Shown here: positions 5,205 to 9,241 of the stretch, in pieces
Numbering within the stretch: the first letter of the stretch is position 1
Layout: each line of letters starts with the position of its first letter
Origin: Betaproteobacteria bacterium
GTDB lineage: Bacteria > Pseudomonadota > Gammaproteobacteria > Burkholderiales > Burkholderiaceae_E
Reading direction: 5' to 3'
Length of the DNA stretch: 9,241 nucleotides
Assembly: GCA_009922405.1 (NCBI GenBank)
Contig: RFVZ01000097.1
Span: 1 to 9,241, forward strand
The notes under the pieces: generated by a model
Told to the model about the DNA's origin: nothing
What the model saw: only the letters and a program-made list of their open reading frames with translations
Database searches by the model: none
Program-made: the position numbers and the translations under genes

Positions 5205-6500
5205 TTAGTTCGAGTACGTGACGCGATAGATTGCGCCAGCATAATCGTCCGAAATCAGCAGTGAGCCATCCTTCATCGGGGCCACATCAACTGGGCGACC
5301 GCGGTAGATTCCGGTCTCTGGGTCGAGGAACCCTTCGGCAAAGACTTCGGACGGACCCGCGGTGCCATCGGCCTTGATCGGCACGAAGTTAATCAGGCCA
5401 CCGCTGGCCGCTTTACGGTTCCAGGAGCCGTGCGAGGCCACAAAAATCCCACCTTGATACTTCGCGGGGAACTTCTTCCCGTTGTAGAACGTCAGGCCAA
5501 GTTGCGCCTGGTGGGCTGGGAACTCAACTTGCGGCTTGGTCCAGACGGCGGGGGCCTTCATGTCCTTCAGATCAGGCGCGGCTGAGGTGCCAGCGATCTG
5601 AACGTTATTGCCGTGGATATACGGGTAGCCAAAGTGCTCGCCACCGGCTTTGGTGATGCGGTTGAGTTCGCCCGGAGGGGTGTCGTCGCCCATGCCGTCG
5701 GTTTGGTTATCGGTAAACCAAACGGTTTTGCTCTTTGGATCGATCTCGATACCGACCGAGTTACGAACGCCGCGCGCAACGACTTCACGCTTGGATCCGT
5801 CAAATGCGTCCAGACGCACAACGCCGCCGATCCCGAGCTTTTCATAAAGCTCGACCTTGTTGGCCGGTTGCACGTTGTAAGGCTGGCCCAGAGTCACGTA
5901 GAGCTGATTGTTGTCATCAACCCGGCACGTGCGGGCGCCGTGGTTGTATGACTCTTCCTCGACGGGGATCAGTTTGCCCTGAGGCACGACTTCGATGACC
6001 GCTACATCCGGGCCCTCATAGAAGAACTCGGCCGCTGGGAAGTTCAGCACCCGGTTGTGCTCGGCCACGATCAGGAATCCGTCCTTGGTCCAGCAAACGC
6101 CGTTCGGATTCTTGAAATTCAGCGAAGGGGCGAAGGCCTTAACCTCGTCGGCCGTCCCGTCGCCATTGCGATCGGTCACGGCCCAGACCTTGGTCTTGCG
6201 GGTACCGACGAACAGCATGTTGGTCGAGGGGGCGACGGCCATGTGACGAGCATCCGGGACGATGGCGTACAGCTCAATCTTGAAGCCGGCGGGCAACTTC
6301 ACATGCTTAAGATTCGCGCGAATGGCGTCGGCATTCTTGCCTTCCTGCGGGACCACGGGGATGTTCAGGTCGGTCGTGGCGACCTTCATTTGCTGAAGGG
6401 TCGCGAGATTGTCTTTGCCCGCTTGTGCGAGCGCCAGCGTACCAACGCTGCTTCCAATTCCGGCAACGATCAGCGCGGTCAACATCTTATTAAGCTTCAT
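5205..6500 (-). CDS. Exported soluble PQQ-type sugar/L-sorbosone dehydrogenase
   Basis: Six-bladed beta-propeller quinoprotein of the soluble glucose/sorbosone dehydrogenase family, expected to oxidise an aldose or aldehyde in the periplasm using PQQ and Ca2+. From the ATG at 6500 it has 431 residues with a signal peptide of about 26 (ending LALAQA). Family landmarks in order are the Asp-rich loop DRNGDGTADE (110-119), NHGARTCRVD (186-195; H187 is the likely catalytic base, aligning by eye with H144 of Acinetobacter sGDH), RGVRNSVGIEID (243-254; R246-N247 match the PQQ-binding RN pair), TDNQTDGMGDD (263-273, Ca region), HGSWNR (357-362) and GRPVDVAP with DGSLLISDD (401-419). The start is chosen because GGAG lies six bases upstream; an ATG at 6509 and codons before it are not preceded by such a site. 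Substrate is unknown; E. coli YliI-like aldose dehydrogenase is an alternative name. Confidence 0.88.
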   Translation of the reverse strand: MKLNKMLTALIVAGIGSSVGTLALAQAGKDNLATLQQMKVATTDLNIPVVPQEGKNADAIRANLKHVKLPAGFKIELYAIVPDARHMAVAPSTNMLFVGTRKTKVWAVTDRNGDGTADEVKAFAPSLNFKNPNGVCWTKDGFLIVAEHNRVLNFPAAEFFYEGPDVAVIEVVPQGKLIPVEEESYNHGARTCRVDDNNQLYVTLGQPYNVQPANKVELYEKLGIGGVVRLDAFDGSKREVVARGVRNSVGIEIDPKSKTVWFTDNQTDGMGDDTPPGELNRITKAGGEHFGYPYIHGNNVQIAGTSAAPDLKDMKAPAVWTKPQVEFPAHQAQLGLTFYNGKKFPAKYQGGIFVASHGSWNRKAASGGLINFVPIKADGTAGPSEVFAEGFLDPETGIYRGRPVDVAPMKDGSLLISDDYAGAIYRVTYSN

Positions 6501-6506
6501 CAAAGA

Positions 6507-6510
6507 CTCC
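6507..6510 (-). promoter_or_regulatory. Ribosome-binding site of the dehydrogenase gene
   Basis: GGAG on the - strand, six bases ahead of the ATG at 6500-6498. It decides between this start and in-frame codons further upstream. Confidence 0.6.
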
Positions 6511-6601
6511 ATGGATAAAATCATTCAATGTCCTGAGAAAGACATTCACCGGATTATCTGGGCCGAAGACCCCAGCACGGGTTATATCGGGCTGCTTACG
6601 C

Positions 6602-6646
6602 GGGAAAGTCCTAGGTGGGAAAGCCCTAAGTGGGCAAGCCCTGGGT
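6602..6646. repeat. Three 15-bp tandem units upstream of the dehydrogenase gene
   Basis: Units at 6602-6616, 6617-6631 and 6632-6646 follow the pattern GGGAAAGYCCTARGT on the + strand; the third unit has C for A at position 4 and GG for AR near its end. In the second and third units the core is a dyad of GGG, four bases, CCC; in the first it is GGGAAAGTCC. The array is complete within the gap and could be a direct-repeat protein-binding site or a slippage product. I do not recognise it as a known operator. Confidence 0.6.
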
Positions 6647-6651
6647 TCTTG

Positions 6652-7899
6652 TCAAACGATCAGTTGCGAGATCGTTTGGGTTCTTCCCACGCCCGGAAAT
6701 ACCTGACGTTGCAACACGTCGTGCTCAATGCCCCAGTGCTCACTCAGAACCGCTATCAACAGCCCGCGCAAGTCGTTGATGGGCGCGAGATCTCGGCCTT
6801 CGTAGAGCGCTGAGCGGGCCAGCGTGGGCCAATCACCCAGCATTCGAGCGCCGCGCACTGCGCCACCCAACACAAACGCTAGGCTTCCGGTGCCATGGTC
6901 GGTACCGCCAGTGCCATTTTCAGCCACTGTTCGACCAAACTCGGTCGCGACCACCACGACCGTGTCCGCCCATTGCTGACCCAGCCCGGACTTAAGCGCG
7001 CGCAGACTACTGTCGAGCCCCGCCAAGCGCAGAGCCAGAGCGCCTTGCACGGTTCCCTGATTGGCGTGGGTGTCCCAACCGTCCAGGGAAAGCACCGCTG
7101 CCGCGGGGCCGTTCGGTGCGATTAACAACCGGGCCGCAGCTTCGGCCATCCGGATCTGCGCGCTGTTGTTGGGGCGTTCGCCGCCCGCCGCCATCATCGG
7201 GCTTTCCGAGACGGTTTGCTGGTTGTGGACGGCGCTGGCGAGCGCGGGCGCGAGCAGCGCATCGCCCGCATACAAATCCATCAGCCGGGCCAGCGTGTCC
7301 TGTGCTGCAGAAGGTGCGGTGGATGGCGCCCACGAGCTGCTAGGTGCAGCACCTCGCAGTACCAGCGGCACGGTCGCCGCAATGGCGATCCCTTCGCGGT
7401 TAGGGGCATGCTTGGCGGCTTGATTAGGACGCGCGGCTAGTGCGCGGTTGAGCCAGCCGTCAGTGGCAGAGAACACCCGATTCGCACCACTTTCGAGTAC
7501 GTCCTGTCCGTCAAAATGCGAACGGTCGCGGTACGGCGTCGCGCAGGCGTGCATGAATGCCATTTCACGATCGCGCCAGAGTTCGTGCAAAAAGGATAGG
7601 CGTGGATTTAAGCCGAATCCGTCGACCAGCGGCAGCAGACCCGTATCGCCCGACCCAGGCGGATCAAAAGCTAGCCGGCCCCGCGCCGGCCGATAGGCCG
7701 CGTCGCCATAAGGGGCGACCGCAGCCAGTCCATCCATTGCGCCGCGCAGGATCACGAAAACGAATTTGCGATCACCCGGCGTCGCTGCAAAAGCCAACTG
7801 ACCAAGGCTCGCCAGCCCCAAGGCGCCCGTCTGCTGGAGGAACTGTCGCCGCGAAATCGTCAGGTCGTTTTGCAGTGGTCCTTTGAGCGTATCCGTCAT
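6652..7899 (-). CDS. DUF1501 family protein, Tat-exported
   Basis: Exported protein of the DUF1501 family (PF07394), distantly related to the alkaline phosphatase/sulfatase fold; no reaction is established. From the ATG at 7899 it has 415 residues. A twin-arginine signal ISRRQFLQQTG (R17-R18) is followed by a hydrophobic stretch to about residue 39 (FAATPG). Family landmarks are FVILRGAMDGL (47-57), RSHFDGQDVLESG (126-138), DGWDTHANQG (273-282), ATEFGRTVAENG (318-329) and GTDHGTG (332-338). D276, H278, D334 and H335 are the likely metal ligands by analogy with phosphatases. AGGAG lies eight bases upstream of this ATG; a longer reading from 8085 would extend through the DUF1800 gene and is rejected. 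It follows the DUF1800 gene by 10 bases in one operon, the usual pairing of these families. The Tat signal suggests export in folded, possibly metal-loaded form. Confidence 0.9.
   Translation of the reverse strand: MTDTLKGPLQNDLTISRRQFLQQTGALGLASLGQLAFAATPGDRKFVFVILRGAMDGLAAVAPYGDAAYRPARGRLAFDPPGSGDTGLLPLVDGFGLNPRLSFLHELWRDREMAFMHACATPYRDRSHFDGQDVLESGANRVFSATDGWLNRALAARPNQAAKHAPNREGIAIAATVPLVLRGAAPSSSWAPSTAPSAAQDTLARLMDLYAGDALLAPALASAVHNQQTVSESPMMAAGGERPNNSAQIRMAEAAARLLIAPNGPAAAVLSLDGWDTHANQGTVQGALALRLAGLDSSLRALKSGLGQQWADTVVVVATEFGRTVAENGTGGTDHGTGSLAFVLGGAVRGARMLGDWPTLARSALYEGRDLAPINDLRGLLIAVLSEHWGIEHDVLQRQVFPGVGRTQTISQLIV
6653..6678 (-). other. Perfect 8-bp stem-loop covering the DUF1501 stop codon
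   Basis: CAAACGAT (6653-6660) and ATCGTTTG (6671-6678) form a perfect stem around 10 bases. The stem includes two bases of the TGA stop and the last codons (ISQLIV). No T-run follows on either strand, so it may protect the 3' end or mark a Rho-independent site of low efficiency. Confidence 0.45.
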
Positions 7900-7907
7900 G
7901 GTGTCCA

Positions 7908-7912
7908 CTCCT
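7908..7912 (-). promoter_or_regulatory. Ribosome-binding site of the DUF1501 gene overlapping the DUF1800 stop
   Basis: AGGAG on the - strand, eight bases before the ATG at 7899-7897. Its first two bases are the AG of the DUF1800 TAG stop (7913-7911), a compact arrangement that suggests translational coupling. Confidence 0.65.
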
Positions 7913-9241
7913 ATCGGCGTTGAAACTCGGGGCTCATCAGCGCCAGCACAAGGCCCTGAGTCTGGCTTTCGGCGCGACGGATCGCGCGCAGCGTCTCCGC
8001 ACTCATTGCGGGACCCAATGCCTGCGCTAGTCGATCTTCCGGTCGCTCGCGATTGCCCAGACGATCGGCAAGCAACTGTGACCATTCAAGCCTCTTCATG
8101 ATGGCGTCTGGTGCAGCCCAGTGGCTCGCCCGATCGGGCCAACCCGCGGGTGAGGGGGCCCGAAACGGCGGTTGTCCTAACAGGGTGATTGCGTTACGAA
8201 GGGGCGCGGGTTCGATGGTGCGCTGACCCAACATGCGCAAGCTCGAAATCAGGAATTCGGTCGGGGATTTGAATTTTCGGGTGACCACACCATCGCCCTC
8301 GGTGCCACCACCAGCCCCAACCCCATTCCAGTGCTCCGGCAGATCAATGAGTGCCTTGTGGACTGCGATGAGATCCCCGTGATGCGCGAGGAAGGCGGCC
8401 TCGAGTTGCTCAATCGCACGCACCGGCGGTTCGTCGGCGACAAAATGACAAGCCAACTGACGCGCAACGCGACGCGCCGTCGCAGGGTGTTGCGCGAGGT
8501 CTACCAGAATCGCGCGCGCTTGCTCGTCACCGCCCTCCGGATAGCGCCGTCCCAATACGGTGCGGGAACCCGGTTCGTGCCAGTCAGCGATGAAGACAAA
8601 GTCACCCGCCTGAGCGCTTGGCGCCCAACGCTGAGTTCGCTGGCTTGCAACGGTCCAACCCGTGAGTGCCTTGGCGAGTTCGGTAACGTCTGCTTGCGAA
8701 TAACCGCTTTGAACGCCGAGTGTGTGGAGCTCAAGAATTTCTCGTGCGAGGTTTTCATTGAGGCCGCCATTGCGCCTCAGGCCAATCACTGAATTCGGGC
8801 CGATCGATTGCGCCTGATCGAGGTAGAGGAGCATCCCGGGGTGCTGAGCCATTCCGATCAAAAGGTCGCTAAAGCGCCCCGTGAGATTGTTGCGAATGAC
8901 TTCGCGCTCGTAGAGTCCGACCCAAGGGATGGTGGTCGCTTTGGTCGCAGCGACGGTGAAATGATTGGACCAGAAATAAACCAGTCGTTCGGCGAAATCT
9001 GAGTCAGTTTGCAGACCGTGGCGAGTCCGGACCAGAATTTCTTCGGCGGCAATCTGGTTAAGTGCACGCAGGGGCATGGCGACTGCCGCGACTTGTTCGG
9101 CCGCGCTCAGGTTGCTGGGCCCGGAATTCATCCTTTCGCGCTGGGCGATCAAAAACGTCGTCAGCGCCTGGGCGATTTGTGGTCGGCCGGGCAGACTCGG
9201 CTCGTTTAACTGGAAGCTTGCGGGCTTCTCGATTTGCCGCA
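7911..9241 (-). CDS. DUF1800 family protein (5' end outside the window)
   Basis: Protein of the DUF1800 family (PF08811), of unknown function and commonly encoded beside DUF1501. The frame stays open to the right edge, so the true start is beyond 9241; 442 residues are visible, close to a full family length, and only the N-terminus is missing. A TTG at 9152 and an ATG at 9131 are internal. Family landmarks in order are RLVYFWSNHFTV, the amphipathic stretch GRFSDLLIGMAQHPGMLLYL, NENLAREILELHTLGV with GYSQADVTELAKALTGW (the strongest DUF1800 signature), the RQLACHFVADEP segment, KFKSPTEFLISSLR, and the C-terminal LVLALMSPEFQRR. The protein is mostly helical and its signal peptide, if any, cannot be seen. 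It is the first visible gene of the - strand cluster and forms a two-gene unit with the DUF1501 gene. Confidence 0.9.
   Translation of the reverse strand, partial: RQIEKPASFQLNEPSLPGRPQIAQALTTFLIAQRERMNSGPSNLSAAEQVAAVAMPLRALNQIAAEEILVRTRHGLQTDSDFAERLVYFWSNHFTVAATKATTIPWVGLYEREVIRNNLTGRFSDLLIGMAQHPGMLLYLDQAQSIGPNSVIGLRRNGGLNENLAREILELHTLGVQSGYSQADVTELAKALTGWTVASQRTQRWAPSAQAGDFVFIADWHEPGSRTVLGRRYPEGGDEQARAILVDLAQHPATARRVARQLACHFVADEPPVRAIEQLEAAFLAHHGDLIAVHKALIDLPEHWNGVGAGGGTEGDGVVTRKFKSPTEFLISSLRMLGQRTIEPAPLRNAITLLGQPPFRAPSPAGWPDRASHWAAPDAIMKRLEWSQLLADRLGNRERPEDRLAQALGPAMSAETLRAIRRAESQTQGLVLALMSPEFQRR

Larger units (their letters stand above)
6501..6651 (-). other. 151-bp gap between DUF1501 gene and dehydrogenase gene
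   Basis: This is where a promoter for the PQQ module would be expected. On the - strand two hexamers resemble a -10 box: TATAAC (6586-6581) and GATAAT (6558-6553). Neither has a recognisable -35 at 16-18 bases. The upstream half is filled by the 15-bp tandem units described separately. A promoter dependent on an activator, or read-through from the DUF1501 gene, are both possible. Confidence 0.35.

Noticed and set aside
6602..6646. CRISPR-like array
   Set aside because: Only three contiguous 15-bp units without spacers and no cas gene in the window.
6511..6813. Plus-strand reading frame starting ATG at 6511 with a pentapeptide-like repeat (ESPRW, ESPKW, ASPGF)
   Set aside because: The repeat is a by-product of the 15-bp DNA units, which keep any frame open. 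There is no Shine-Dalgarno and two thirds of the frame is antisense to the well-supported DUF1501 gene.
7900..8085. A 62-residue N-terminal extension of the DUF1501 protein (start at 8085)
   Set aside because: It would lie almost wholly inside the DUF1800 gene in another frame and push the Tat signal away from the N-terminus. The ATG at 7899 has a good AGGAG.

Overview
The window looks like chromosomal DNA of a Gram-negative proteobacterium, most likely a betaproteobacterium of the Burkholderiales type. The evidence is an Ugp glycerol-3-phosphate transporter very close to the enterobacterial one, a TonB-dependent outer-membrane receptor, a Tat-exported high-potential iron-sulfur protein (HiPIP), periplasmic c-type cytochrome use, moderately GC-rich DNA and classical Shine-Dalgarno sites. 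The lineage is inferred from protein character alone. I saw no mobile element, phage gene, tRNA, rRNA or CRISPR array.

Layout. Bases 1-2104 (+ strand) hold the end of the ugp operon: the last residues of permease UgpA, then permease UgpE and ATPase UgpC. UgpA and UgpE are separated by three 16-bp tandem units. From 2137 to the right edge all genes are on the - strand and converge on ugpC across only 32 bp. In transcription order, right to left, they are: a DUF1800 protein (5' end outside the window), a Tat-exported DUF1501 protein, a soluble PQQ-type sugar/sorbosone dehydrogenase, a small cytochrome c, a TonB-dependent receptor of the YncD/PqqU type, and a HiPIP.

How the genes may work together. 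The receptor carries long stretches that I recognise from E. coli YncD, now called PqqU, the PQQ importer. It sits beside an exported dehydrogenase of the PQQ family, a cytochrome c and a HiPIP. The most economical reading is a PQQ-scavenging periplasmic oxidation module: PqqU brings the cofactor through the outer membrane, the dehydrogenase uses it to oxidise an aldose or aldehyde, and cytochrome c and HiPIP pass the electrons to the respiratory chain. This is inference. The receptor and dehydrogenase families are well supported; their linkage through PQQ is the testable claim.

Regulatory structure is concentrated in two gaps. The 142-bp gap between dehydrogenase and cytochrome c holds a compound hairpin, a perfect 10-bp palindrome and an intrinsic terminator whose T-run ends two bases before the cytochrome ribosome-binding site. 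Expression of the downstream genes should therefore depend on read-through. The gap between the DUF1501 gene and the dehydrogenase holds three 15-bp tandem units and no convincing promoter. No gap exceeds 300 bp.
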